A stretch of DNA of 15,090 nt from Clostridia bacterium (GTDB taxonomy: Bacteria > Bacillota_A > Clostridia > Lachnospirales > Cellulosilyticaceae), in NCBI GenBank assembly GCA_029239935.1, contig JARBTY010000050.1:1-15090 (forward strand), in the 5' to 3' direction. Shown piece after piece: positions 7,639 through 14,761 of the stretch (the first letter of the stretch is position 1; each line of letters begins with the position of its first letter). The translations under genes were made by a program, and so were the position numbers. Below the pieces are notes generated by a model that did no database searches, was not told the DNA's origin, and saw nothing but the letters and a program-made list of their open reading frames with translations.

Positions 7639-7839
7639 GTGATAATATGGACAATGAGAATCAGCGAGATATTTACTCTGACTGGTCCAGTAGGCCCAAT
7701 TACTGAAAATATGAATTGTTATCTACTATTGACAATTGGATATTCAGTAGGTTTTCTTATTATATCAATTGAGATGCTGGTCTATTTTTGTAGAGATAAG
7801 ACTGCACGTGGAAACGATGGAACGGCCGAGAAAAGATGA
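7639..7839 (+). CDS. Small putative membrane protein
   Basis: A 66-residue ORF starts with GTG at 7639, with GAGGAA five bases upstream, which is a good ribosome site. Residues around 28-50 form one strongly hydrophobic helix (LLLTIGYSVGFLIISIEMLV). The tail is charged (RDKTARGNDGTAEKR), suggesting a single-span protein with its C-terminus in the cytoplasm. No family is recognised. It may be a real small protein or a fragment of a longer membrane protein, given the broken ORFs on both sides. Confidence 0.4.
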   Translation: MIIWTMRISEIFTLTGPVGPITENMNCYLLLTIGYSVGFLIISIEMLVYFCRDKTARGNDGTAEKR

Positions 7840-7906
7840 TGTGATACGATGCATTTGACTAAACGAGATGCCCAAACTAAATTTTTAAAGATTCGACGGC
7901 AAAGAT

Positions 7907-8083
7907 GAATTGGCGTGATATACATCAGAGTGACTATAAAAATGCGCTGGCATTATTGACTTTAGATGTCATTGAAGAACATGATCCATAGTTATGCCCA
8001 GGAGCTAATGCACATTTAAATTGTCTTGTAGTCAAATCTATGGGAAAAATGAACGTTATTTATAAGGGAAGGTTCCTTGAATT
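7907..8083 (+). pseudogene. Interrupted ORF, unidentified
   Basis: An ATG at 7907 opens 28 codons up to a TAG at 7988-7990. The same frame then stays open for another 30 codons to a TGA (8081-8083), including HLNCLVVKSMGKMNVIYKG, which looks like real protein. There is no ribosome site at the ATG. Best read as the stopped remainder of a small gene. No family recognised. Confidence 0.3.
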
Positions 8084-8122
8084 TTGAGTAAAAATAAGTC
8101 TTTAATAACGGGAGGTTAAAGT

Positions 8123-9298
8123 ATGCAAAAAAATTATGATCATTCTATTCGGCGTAATGACTTAGATTGGCTTCGAGTCATTGCTATCTTTGCTGTCTTT
8201 CTATATCACTCTCTCCACTTCTTCGATACCGGGGATTGGTCTGTTAAGAACCCAACCACCTACACTTGGATTGAGCCTACTTTGATGAATTTTATGGCGG
8301 TGTGGATGATGCCGCTAATTTTCCTAATATCAGGAGCAAGTGTTTTCTATGCAGTAGGTAAGACAAATGTAATCAGATTTATCCGAGATAAAGTTATGCG
8401 GCTGTTTGTTCCGCTTATCGTTGGGGTCTTTAGCTTTTCGGCAATGCAGGTTTATATTGAACGAATCTCCCATGGTCAGTTCCAAGGGTCATTTATAGAA
8501 TTTATTCCACACTATTTCGAGGGTGTTTACATACCTGGCGGTACAGGAAATTTTGCCTTTCATGGAATGCATTTGTGGTATCTGCTATTTTTATTTATTT
8601 TTAATTTAGCTTTTATGCCCATATTTTGGTGGTTTAAAGGAGTAACCGGCAGCACGTTTTTACGTAGAGTCGGAGACTTGCTGGCTATACCCGGTTTTCT
8701 GGTTTTATTTTTATTGCCTACAGTTATTATCCAAAACGTTGCTCCCAATGAAGGTTCAATAGTGGTTGGAGGCTGGCGAATGGCACAATATGGCTGGTTT
8801 TTCTTCGCCGGTTATCTGTTATCATCCCATCAGCATTTGCGAGCACAGATCATCACAACTCGCTGGATTTGGGCATGTTTATCCTTTGTGGTCATATGTG
8901 GATCCGTTTTTCTGCACAAGGGACCTGCCGACCATCCAGATATCTTGGTTTGGCTTGAACTTTATACTATTTTGGGGTTTGCCATGAAGCGGCTTGATTT
9001 TTCTAATCCGTTCTTGGAATATAGCCGTGAAGCAGTTATGCCATTCTATATTTTGCATCAGAATGTACTCTTTCTTATTGGCTTCTTTATTGTTAATTGG
9101 GCTATTCCTGATCCAGTAAAATTTCTAATAATCATGCTCTGTACATTAGTCGTTATAATGGCTATGTACGAGTATATCGTTCGGCGATATAATGCTATTC
9201 GAATTCTATTTGGTATGAAGTTGATTAGAAAAAGTGCTCCAAATGGATTTAGCAGGGTTCATGAAATAGAAACTTCTCCTAACAGTAGAGTTTTGTGA
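8123..9298 (+). CDS. Acyltransferase 3 family membrane protein
   Basis: A 391-residue integral membrane protein of the acyltransferase-3 family (OatA/OpgC-like), which transfer acyl groups to sugars or other surface molecules. The N-terminal signature DWLRVIAIFAVFLYH carries the conserved Arg18 and the presumed catalytic His29. FLISGASVFYA (67-77), RDKVMRLFVPLIVG (88-101) and HGMHLWYLLFLF (147-158) follow, as does MPFYILHQNV (306-315). About ten hydrophobic spans are visible, and the C-terminal 25 residues are polar. GGGAGG at 8110-8115 supports the ATG. The acceptor cannot be predicted. It stands alone, between remnants of a small gene and a TetR pseudogene, and might be the target of either TetR. 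Confidence 0.87.
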   Translation: MQKNYDHSIRRNDLDWLRVIAIFAVFLYHSLHFFDTGDWSVKNPTTYTWIEPTLMNFMAVWMMPLIFLISGASVFYAVGKTNVIRFIRDKVMRLFVPLIVGVFSFSAMQVYIERISHGQFQGSFIEFIPHYFEGVYIPGGTGNFAFHGMHLWYLLFLFIFNLAFMPIFWWFKGVTGSTFLRRVGDLLAIPGFLVLFLLPTVIIQNVAPNEGSIVVGGWRMAQYGWFFFAGYLLSSHQHLRAQIITTRWIWACLSFVVICGSVFLHKGPADHPDILVWLELYTILGFAMKRLDFSNPFLEYSREAVMPFYILHQNVLFLIGFFIVNWAIPDPVKFLIIMLCTLVVIMAMYEYIVRRYNAIRILFGMKLIRKSAPNGFSRVHEIETSPNSRVL

Positions 9299-9301
9299 TG
9301 T

Positions 9302-9667
9302 TCAGCACGGTATTGCCTCAACTATGCCAATATGCATATTAAGGATTACTATGTTCAGGCAGTTATTAAAAAAAAGCATTTATAGGATTATCAGAAAAAA
9401 GTTTGCCGACTTGCTATACACGTATGGCATGGTATGATGGATGATCCGGAAGTCAGAAACAAACTGAGAGGACTGGGGTATGGTTTTATAAAGGAACGTG
9501 AGAAACTTTTTGCTCAATATTTTAGTGACCAAAAGAGGTTAAAAATATTTACCGATTTATGGATGAATATTTTAATGATTAGTACAGAACAGATTATCAT
9601 GACAAATTATGATATTTTGGATGAAGAGATTAATGAGAGGTTTTCCATGTTCTTTGAACTGGTATAA
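9302..9667 (+). pseudogene. Frameshifted TetR-family regulator remnant
   Basis: The last 77 codons (9434-9667) encode the C-terminal ligand domain of a TetR-type regulator: DDPEVRNKLRGLGYGF, EREKLFAQYFSD and IFTDLWMNILMISTEQI. The ATG at 9434 has no ribosome site. Just upstream a different frame reads IIRKKFADLLYTYGMV, which naturally precedes DDPEVRNKL. A third frame before that reads NYANMHIKDYYVQAVIKKK. At least two frameshifts therefore break one gene, and the N-terminal helix-turn-helix is missing. Residual expression of the 77-residue part is possible but unlikely to bind DNA. Confidence 0.65.
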
Positions 9668-9707
9668 TTTTTTATGTTTTACACATAACGATCGTTATAT
9701 TAGGAGG
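9660..9707 (+). promoter_or_regulatory. Extended -10 promoter with a 14-bp palindromic operator
   Basis: T9660-G9661 one base ahead of TATAAT (9663-9668) forms an extended -10 element; the -35 is poor. A perfect 14-base palindrome ATAACGATCGTTAT (9685-9698) lies where transcription should begin, followed by the AGGAGG ribosome site (9702-9707). A palindrome at this place, right after a TetR pseudogene, is probably the operator of that lost regulator or of another TetR. Confidence 0.55.
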
Positions 9708-9717
9708 TTGATTGATA

Positions 9718-10233
9718 ATGAATCAAAATGAATTATTGGAATCAAAGGACCATGCTAAATGCGGACTTTATTGTCCGGCCTGCAGTGCATATATTGCAAC
9801 GCGAGAAGAACCTGAAAGGCTGGATGTGATTGCAAACCGGCTGAATTTAACGAGGGAAGACTTGATGTGTAAAGGCTGCGGTTCGGAACAGGTATCCTAT
9901 TTTTGCAGGACGTGTGATATAAAAAGCTGTGCAAATGAAAAAGGATATCAAGGATGTGCAGAATGCATTGATATGCCCTGTGACAAAGTTCTATCTTTCC
10001 AAAGGAGTGGCAAGCCGCATCGGCTTGAAGTTGTTAATTCTCTGAATACTCTTAAAGAGCATGGTTTTAAGGAGTGGCAGGAAGAACAGTTCATGGAATA
10101 TGCTTGTCAGAAATGCAAAACAATTAATTCCGCATATGATCTTCAATGCCGGAAATGTAGAAATGAACCAGGCAACTTATTTGTGGAAAGGCATAAGGAA
10201 GCCATTAGCAAGCATCTGGCAACGGTTAAGTAG
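9718..10233 (+). CDS. DUF3795 cysteine-rich zinc-binding protein
   Basis: A 171-residue soluble protein rich in paired cysteines, matching the DUF3795 family of unknown function. The N-terminal CGLYCPAC (Cys15, 19, 22) is the family hallmark. CKGCG (51, 54), FCRTC (63, 66), CAEC (80, 83) and Cys88 follow. The C-terminus adds a zinc-ribbon-like CxxC pair (130/133 and 144/147). I chose the ATG at 9718, ten bases after AGGAGG; a TTG at 9712 would add two residues but sits only four bases from it. It is 39 bases upstream of the DJ-1 family gene and probably cotranscribed from the promoter at 9660. A metal-sensing or stress role is conceivable but not shown. Confidence 0.85.
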   Translation: MNQNELLESKDHAKCGLYCPACSAYIATREEPERLDVIANRLNLTREDLMCKGCGSEQVSYFCRTCDIKSCANEKGYQGCAECIDMPCDKVLSFQRSGKPHRLEVVNSLNTLKEHGFKEWQEEQFMEYACQKCKTINSAYDLQCRKCRNEPGNLFVERHKEAISKHLATVK

Positions 10234-10272
10234 AGAATTGGAAATAATTATTTCTATCATAAGGGAGATTCT

Positions 10273-10848
10273 ATGAAAATATTACTGCTTTTAGCAAAAG
10301 GATTTGAGACAATGGAGTTTAGTGTTTTCGTCGATATTATGGGATGGGCGAGATATTACGGATCTGACGTTCACATTGTAACATGCGGATTTCGAAAGGA
10401 AGTCGTTAGTACTTTCAGTATTCCTGTAATCGTTGAAAAAACGATAGAAGAAATAGATATTGAGGACTATGAGGCATTAGCAATCCCTGGAGGGTTTGAG
10501 GAATATGGGTTTTATGAAGAAGCATATGATGAAAGATTTTTAAATATGATTCGGGAATTTGATAAAAATGGCAAAATAATTGCATCCATATGTGTTGCTG
10601 CACTTCCGGTTGGGAAAAGTGGAGTGCTTAAACGAAGAAAGGCAACAACCTATCATTTAAATGATGCACATCGGCAAAAACAACTTAAAGAATTTGGTGT
10701 AGATATAGTAAATGAACCAATTGTTGTGGATAAAAACATTATAACATCTTATTGTCCAGAGACAGCGGCAGGGGTAGCATTTAAACTTTTAGAAAAATTG
10801 ACTTCTGCTGAACAAGTTGAAATTGTAAAAAGGGCAATGGGATTTTAG
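10273..10848 (+). CDS. DJ-1/PfpI family protein
   Basis: A 191-residue protein of the DJ-1/PfpI superfamily, whose members act as glyoxalases, deglycases, chaperones or redox sensors. The strand-turn-helix containing the nucleophile is ASICVAALPVGKSG with Cys107. The Glu that normally hydrogen-bonds this Cys is Glu15 (GFETME). IPGGFEEYGF (71-80) and TTYH (125-128) match the DJ-1 core. The length is typical of the clostridial DJ-1 subgroup. GGGAG upstream of the ATG is the ribosome site. It is the second gene of a unit with the DUF3795 protein and is followed by a terminator. The exact activity (methylglyoxal removal, oxidative stress) cannot be decided. Confidence 0.9.
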   Translation: MKILLLLAKGFETMEFSVFVDIMGWARYYGSDVHIVTCGFRKEVVSTFSIPVIVEKTIEEIDIEDYEALAIPGGFEEYGFYEEAYDERFLNMIREFDKNGKIIASICVAALPVGKSGVLKRRKATTYHLNDAHRQKQLKEFGVDIVNEPIVVDKNIITSYCPETAAGVAFKLLEKLTSAEQVEIVKRAMGF

Positions 10849-10893
10849 ATAAACATTGATTTTATAAAATTAAATAATTACCTGAGAATAGCG

Positions 10894-10923
10894 AGGGCAC
10901 TCTAAAGAAGAGTGTCCTTTCTG
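10894..10923 (+). terminator. Rho-independent terminator after the DJ-1 gene
   Basis: AGGGCACTC (10894-10902) pairs with GAGTGTCCT (10910-10918), with one G-T pair and a 7-base loop, and is followed by TTTCT. It lies 45 bases past the stop codon. Confidence 0.7.
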
Positions 10924-11499
10924 ATAAATTTGAATATTGCGTCAGGTACAGAACATAAGTACATATTGGTTTAATTATGATAGATAAGTTCTTAAGTGCT
11001 GTACCCGGCACTAGTTTTGTTGGCGAAATGTATTGCGAGGGTGGCAGATATAATGAAGGAGTAGTCAGGAATAATGTTGATAGAATTCAGGCTTTTAATA
11101 AGTATATCATGATTTGCTATAAAAATGGAGAACAGGCTAAAATATAATCAAATACATATTCTTGTTGGCCAGGGTGAATTCGATTACGAGGTATAAACAG
11201 GGATATAGTGCAGACATATTCACTGAACATGAATAAGTAGGCACCTATCTACTCAATTGAAGATTTAAAAAAAGTAAGACTTGCTTTATAAGTAACGAGA
11301 TTTTTGAACAGTGATAGTCCATATAGGACGGCATGTAAGTAAGATAACCGGTAAGTGCTGACATGGCTGTAATGTGCCGAGCAGTTTCTTCTAATATGTC
11401 TTAGAGCAGAAATGGACGAAAAACAAGAGCCAACTATATAGCTCAGGAGGGCTCACGAAAAAACACGCTAATCTTACTTATAAAACAGGAGGTCTTTGT
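10924..11499 (+). other. Intergenic region with one short unassigned ORF
   Basis: An ORF of 56 codons at 10977-11147 (contains GTSFVGEMYCEGGRYNEG) reads like real protein but has no ribosome site. It is probably a gene remnant, and I do not recognise the family. The rest, 11150-11480, shows only small hairpins, for example GTCC/GGAC near 11320, and no coding signal. No known riboswitch or RNA was recognised. Confidence 0.35.
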
Positions 11500-11550
11500 T
11501 TGATACTCAACAATAATCTTGACCAATATAGTAAGGCGGCTTATTATTAA
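11500..11550 (+). CDS. Possible 16-residue leader peptide
   Basis: TTG at 11500 opens a 16-codon frame (MILNNNLDQYSKAAYY) ending at TAA 11548-11550. It has an ideal AGGAGG (11487-11492) seven bases upstream. It overlaps the proposed MarR promoter and the first operator, so it would need an earlier promoter. It could be a leader peptide or the leftover of a lost gene. Confidence 0.25.
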   Translation: MILNNNLDQYSKAAYY

Positions 11551-11566
11551 AGTAAGGTGGCTTACT
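11519..11566 (+). promoter_or_regulatory. MarR operon promoter with two operators
   Basis: TTGACC (11519-11524) and TATTAT (11542-11547) are separated by exactly 17 bases, each one mismatch from consensus. Operator 1 (AGTAAG-GCGG-CTTATT, 11530-11545) fills the spacer and runs into the -10. Operator 2 (AGTAAG-GTGG-CTTACT, 11551-11566) is a perfect inverted repeat at the expected transcription start. The two are 21 bases apart, two helical turns. This layout suits autorepression by the MarR protein. Confidence 0.75.
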
Positions 11567-11588
11567 AAGTGTGTGAGGAGGGAAAATT

Positions 11589-12113
11589 TTGGATAGATTC
11601 AAATTTAGCCTTAGAGATATACCAAAAAAAGAGTTACTAAATGAATATGCAGAACGAATAACATCCCTGAACGCAAATGCAGTCGAAAGTTGTATAGCTT
11701 TGCTTAGAACAGCAGCTGATATTTCTAAAGTGCTCGATGAACACTTTCTGAAATATGAGATTTCCGAGGGGAAATTTACAATTTTAATGTTGTTATTTAG
11801 ACAGAGTGATTACCAATTATCACCGGTTGAGCTTAGTAAAAAGGCAGAAGTGACCAAAGGAACCATGACGGGTCTAATTGCGGGTCTTGAGAATCAAGGA
11901 CTCGTTGAAAAACTGACAAATATAGGTGACAAAAGAAGCTATTTAGTTAAGTTAAGTTCAAAGGGGCAAGATTTATTAAATGAGATATTGCCTGAGCATT
12001 ATAAACTGATTGGAGAGATGATGTCTGTTCTTGGAGACGATCAGCTTAAAGAAATGAGCTTATTCTTAAATCTGTTATCCAAAAAAGTAGTCAATTTGAA
12101 AGGAGAAAAATAA
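11589..12113 (+). CDS. MarR-family transcriptional regulator
   Basis: A 174-residue winged-helix repressor. The recognition region is at about residues 77-102 (LSPVELSKKAEVTKGTMTGL, in part). The wing is GDKRSYLVKLS at 113-123, with the conserved Asp114 and Arg116. Long helices at both ends form the dimer interface. The start is TTG, supported by AGGAGGG ending six bases before it. It heads a four-gene operon. Two near-identical palindromes overlie its promoter, so it most likely represses the whole operon and is released by a phenolic, quinone or oxidant. No obvious single regulatory Cys can be pointed to: Cys36 is the only cysteine. Confidence 0.9.
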   Translation: MDRFKFSLRDIPKKELLNEYAERITSLNANAVESCIALLRTAADISKVLDEHFLKYEISEGKFTILMLLFRQSDYQLSPVELSKKAEVTKGTMTGLIAGLENQGLVEKLTNIGDKRSYLVKLSSKGQDLLNEILPEHYKLIGEMMSVLGDDQLKEMSLFLNLLSKKVVNLKGEK

Positions 12114-12115
12114 AT

Positions 12116-12982
12116 ATGATTCTTGTAACCGGAGCAAATGGACAAGTAGGTCGCGCAATTATTAAAGTGCTGCTATCAAAAAATGAACAAGTTAGGGCTT
12201 TTGTGTATAAAACTGAACACATTCAAGAGATCAGAGCATTGGGTGATATGGATGTGGTTGTAGGAGATATGTTAAATCAAGAGGATTTGGATAGAGCATT
12301 TATCGGTATCAAAAAAGTCTATCACATATGCTCGGCTATAAATCCAGATGAAGTCTTAATTGGAGAAATGGTTATAAATGCTGCACGCAAAGCGAATGTA
12401 GAACATTTTATGTTCCATTCAGTATTACATTCAGTGCTACAAGATATGCCCCATCATCAGAAAAAACTTCTGGTAGAGCAACTGTTAGTAAATTCTGGCA
12501 TCCCATTCACTATTGTTCAGCCCACCGTATTTATGCAAAATATTTTTGAATCATGGAATTCCATTGTCGAGAAGGGCATCTTCAGACAGAAGTTTTTTAC
12601 TACACCTGATACCCGAATGTGTTTGGTTGACTTGGATGATGTAGCAGAAGCTGCTGCCATAATTCTCACTTCAACAGAACACATTAATGCCTCATATGAA
12701 TTTAGCGGCTCTGAAAATCTTTCACTAAATGATATGGTTGAAGTGATGGAGCGATGTCTTAATCGTAAAATCAAAGTAGAAACACCGACTGATGAGATGT
12801 TTTCAGTACAGTTAAGAAAATTTGGAGCAGAAGATTATCGCGTTAATACTTTACTTAAAATGTTTCATCATTACAATGAGCATGGCTTTTACGGTAATCC
12901 TAATGTTTTAAAATGGATGTTAGGTCGTAAACCAAATGATTTTTCTTCATTTATGCGAAAAGCACTGGAGGCTACACAATGA
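12116..12982 (+). CDS. NmrA-like NAD(P)-binding oxidoreductase
   Basis: A 288-residue atypical short-chain dehydrogenase of the NmrA/quinone-oxidoreductase group. The Rossmann dinucleotide motif TGANGQVG is at residues 5-12, followed by GDMLNQEDLDRAF (50-62). HHQKKLLVEQLL (113-124) takes the place of the classical YxxxK, and IPFTIVQPTVFMQN (129-142) is characteristic of the family. It probably reduces a quinone or similar electrophile with NAD(P)H, though some NmrA proteins only sense the cofactor. The ATG is two bases after the MarR stop, with AGGAGA inside the end of the MarR gene. The stop overlaps the next start (ATGA), so translation is coupled. Confidence 0.88.
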   Translation: MILVTGANGQVGRAIIKVLLSKNEQVRAFVYKTEHIQEIRALGDMDVVVGDMLNQEDLDRAFIGIKKVYHICSAINPDEVLIGEMVINAARKANVEHFMFHSVLHSVLQDMPHHQKKLLVEQLLVNSGIPFTIVQPTVFMQNIFESWNSIVEKGIFRQKFFTTPDTRMCLVDLDDVAEAAAIILTSTEHINASYEFSGSENLSLNDMVEVMERCLNRKIKVETPTDEMFSVQLRKFGAEDYRVNTLLKMFHHYNEHGFYGNPNVLKWMLGRKPNDFSSFMRKALEATQ

Positions 12983-13398
12983 AAACAAAGATAGTATACG
13001 CAACAGCACTGGGCAATTCAAAGACTATTGCAGAAAAAATTGGTGTTAAACTAAGAATAGAGGTACAGAATGTAAGCGAATTTTCTGTGTCTAATGCAAT
13101 TGACACACTCATTATTGTTGGTGGCATTTACGGTGGGAAGAGCAAAAAAGATTTAAAAGAATTTGTTAATTCTCTAAATCCGGCGGATGTGAAGCGCGTT
13201 GCAGTAATTACCTCTAGCGGTGCTGGCGAGAGGCGCACCACACCTGCAGAAATTGTGGGATTGCTCAGAAATAAAAATATAAACGTCCTCGGTGAACTAA
13301 ACATAAGGGGGAGAGCATTCATATTTCCGACTGGCCACCCAAATGAAGAAGACTTTAAAAATGCTAAAGAATGGGCTGAGAAAATCATCATGTCCTAA
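12979..13398 (+). CDS. Flavodoxin-domain protein
   Basis: A 139-residue flavodoxin-fold protein. The N-terminal beta strand and FMN-phosphate loop are IVYATALGNSKTIAEKIG (residues 5-22). The second flavin-binding loop is IIVGGIYGGKSKKDL (45-59), with Tyr51 available to stack on the flavin. VAVITSSGAGERRT (75-88) is the third. It probably carries electrons, or acts as a small NAD(P)H-flavin partner, for the reductase encoded just before it. The start overlaps the previous stop and has GGAGG seven bases upstream. It is shorter than the protoporphyrinogen oxidase type (HemG), which also has a flavodoxin fold. Confidence 0.85.
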   Translation: MKTKIVYATALGNSKTIAEKIGVKLRIEVQNVSEFSVSNAIDTLIIVGGIYGGKSKKDLKEFVNSLNPADVKRVAVITSSGAGERRTTPAEIVGLLRNKNINVLGELNIRGRAFIFPTGHPNEEDFKNAKEWAEKIIMS

Positions 13399-13437
13399 AC
13401 AAGTTTTATCAATTTAGATAGTGATGAGGTGAAGACG

Positions 13438-13734
13438 ATGAGTATCACAGTAAATCTATATTATACAGGAAGCAATGGAGATGCCAGGAAATTTGCTGAA
13501 GAGATGATCTCGACGAGAGTTGTTGACAAAATTCGTGCAGAAGAAGGAAATGAGAGATATGAATATTTCTTACCGATGGACGATCCTGAAACAGTGTTGC
13601 TGATTGACCGATGGAGGGATCAAGAGGCTCTCGATTTTCATCACAAATCTGAAATGATGAGAACGATATCAGAGCTTAGAAAAAAGTACAAACTGCGTTT
13701 GAGAGCAGAACGGTATTTGGATGAAAACCCATAA
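13438..13734 (+). CDS. Antibiotic biosynthesis monooxygenase (ABM) domain protein
   Basis: A 98-residue dimeric alpha/beta protein of the ABM/YgiN type, often annotated as putative quinol monooxygenase. The recognisable core is ARKFAEEMISTRVVDKIRAE, then YEYFLPMDDPETVLLIDRW, then ALDFHHKSEMM. His68, His69 and Ser71 lie near the usual active-site cleft. I prefer the ATG at 13438, nine bases after GAGG; a GTG at 13429 would add three residues. It is the last gene of the MarR operon, 39 bases after the flavodoxin gene. Together they suggest a quinone/quinol redox or detoxification cassette. Confidence 0.87.
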   Translation: MSITVNLYYTGSNGDARKFAEEMISTRVVDKIRAEEGNERYEYFLPMDDPETVLLIDRWRDQEALDFHHKSEMMRTISELRKKYKLRLRAERYLDENP

Positions 13735-13737
13735 TAA

Positions 13738-13968
<231 letters not shown>

Positions 13969-14120
13969 ATGAAACGATTTGAGTTGATATGTTTCCACAA
14001 ACCTCGAAACTGATAAAAAACGGTTGACCTGTTCCCGAGAACCCTGACATCAATAATAGCAACTCGGGCCACGTCGAGGTGATAATAATGATGACGTATT
14101 GTGGTGACAAGAGAAAATAA
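13969..14120 (+). pseudogene. 3' remnant of an RlmD-type methyltransferase with a 60-bp insertion
   Basis: At 13969 MKRFEL is read in one frame. From 13983 a second frame reads VDMFPQTS, the hallmark end of RlmD-type rRNA methyltransferases. The same frame resumes as GHVEVIIMMTYCGDKRK and stops at 14118-14120. Between them lie 60 bases (14007-14066) bounded by CTCG at 14003-14006 and 14063-14066, containing an in-frame TGA (14025-14027). Removing them restores DMFPQTSGHVEVIIMM, matching the DMFPHTTHVECVIGM of the intact gene at 124-1491. The remnant is too diverged to be a recent copy of that gene. Confidence 0.6.
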
Positions 14121-14173
14121 GGCACTTTAACCACAACATATAGTAGTTTTGGAGTGAAAAATGAGCAAAAATT

Positions 14174-14207
14174 GGGGTCAAAAAGTGCAAATTTTGACCT
14201 CTTTTTT
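14174..14207 (+). terminator. Rho-independent terminator
   Basis: GGTCAAAA (14176-14183) pairs with TTTTGACC (14192-14199), extended by a G-T and a G-C pair to ten pairs. The loop is 8 bases and the stem is followed by TTTTTT. It lies after the RlmD-type remnant and before the small gene at 14222. Confidence 0.75.
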
Positions 14208-14221
14208 AGGGCATTTTATAG

Positions 14222-14535
14222 ATGACATTAGGTAATCCAATACTAAGAGAGATGAAAATGGATATTAGTTTCAACGGAGGAAGATTTATTAGCCTTAAGA
14301 ATGGCTTGAATTATCAAGAAGTTTTAAATAATTTTTCCAATGAAAGTAAAAATAATATTGAAGTTATGCTGAGAATACTTATACAGACGAAGATGATGAA
14401 TATAATGACAGTATGGAGCGTATTGTTCAATTATGTAATTCCATGAATTTGAATTGGCTAGTAGATATTACCGGAGTTGATGATATTTTATATAATTATG
14501 TTCGTTTCGATTTTGATAACGGGATTTATTTTTAA
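14222..14535 (+). pseudogene. Small unidentified gene with a -1 frameshift
   Basis: Frame 2 from an ATG at 14222 (or 14252, MKMDISFNGGRF) reads sensible protein up to NNIE. Frame 1, open only from 14362, then continues sensibly as YAENTYTDEDDEYNDSME, NLNWLVDITGVDD and DFDNGIYF, to TAA 14533-14535. The shift falls in about 14360-14366, so one missing base would restore a protein of roughly 94-104 residues. It is acidic and soluble, and its family is not recognised. A sequencing error is possible. No good ribosome site is seen at 14222; AGAGAG precedes 14252. Confidence 0.45.
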
Positions 14536-14761
14536 TGTTATATCAGGAATCTTGTTGTATAATAATTTTGATAACAGGTTTTCAACAGTAAAAGATTGTT
14601 TACAAAAGCAACAGGAACTGCAATTAGAAGAATATCAGAAACAGATGGAGGAAGATAATGGAAGCCGAAGTCAGCATGAATATCAATATGATTTCTATGG
14701 ACATGAAGGAATTAATGGTCAGGAATCATATAACATACATATCAGGGACTATGCAGTCTGA
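14477..14761 (+). CDS. Putative single-span membrane protein, unidentified
   Basis: A 94-residue ORF: a hydrophobic N-terminal helix (IMFVSILITGFIFNVISGIL, roughly residues 7-26), then a Gln/Glu-rich probably coiled segment (KQQELQLEEYQKQMEED), then a polar Tyr-rich tail. Its first 59 bases overlap the frameshifted gene upstream in another frame, and its end overlaps the ORF at 14658. A GGAG lies too close to the first ATG, so the start is uncertain. It could be real, or a shadow at its N-terminal end. No family is recognised. Confidence 0.4.
   Translation: MMIFYIIMFVSILITGFIFNVISGILLYNNFDNRFSTVKDCLQKQQELQLEEYQKQMEEDNGSRSQHEYQYDFYGHEGINGQESYNIHIRDYAV

Noticed and set aside
10061..10276. 71-residue plus-strand ORF overlapping the DUF3795 gene
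   Set aside because: It is an out-of-frame shadow; the DUF3795 frame has the ribosome site and conserved cysteines.
11150..11480. Possible riboswitch or T-box ahead of the MarR operon
   Set aside because: I could find no conserved riboswitch or T-box core, only short unconvincing hairpins.
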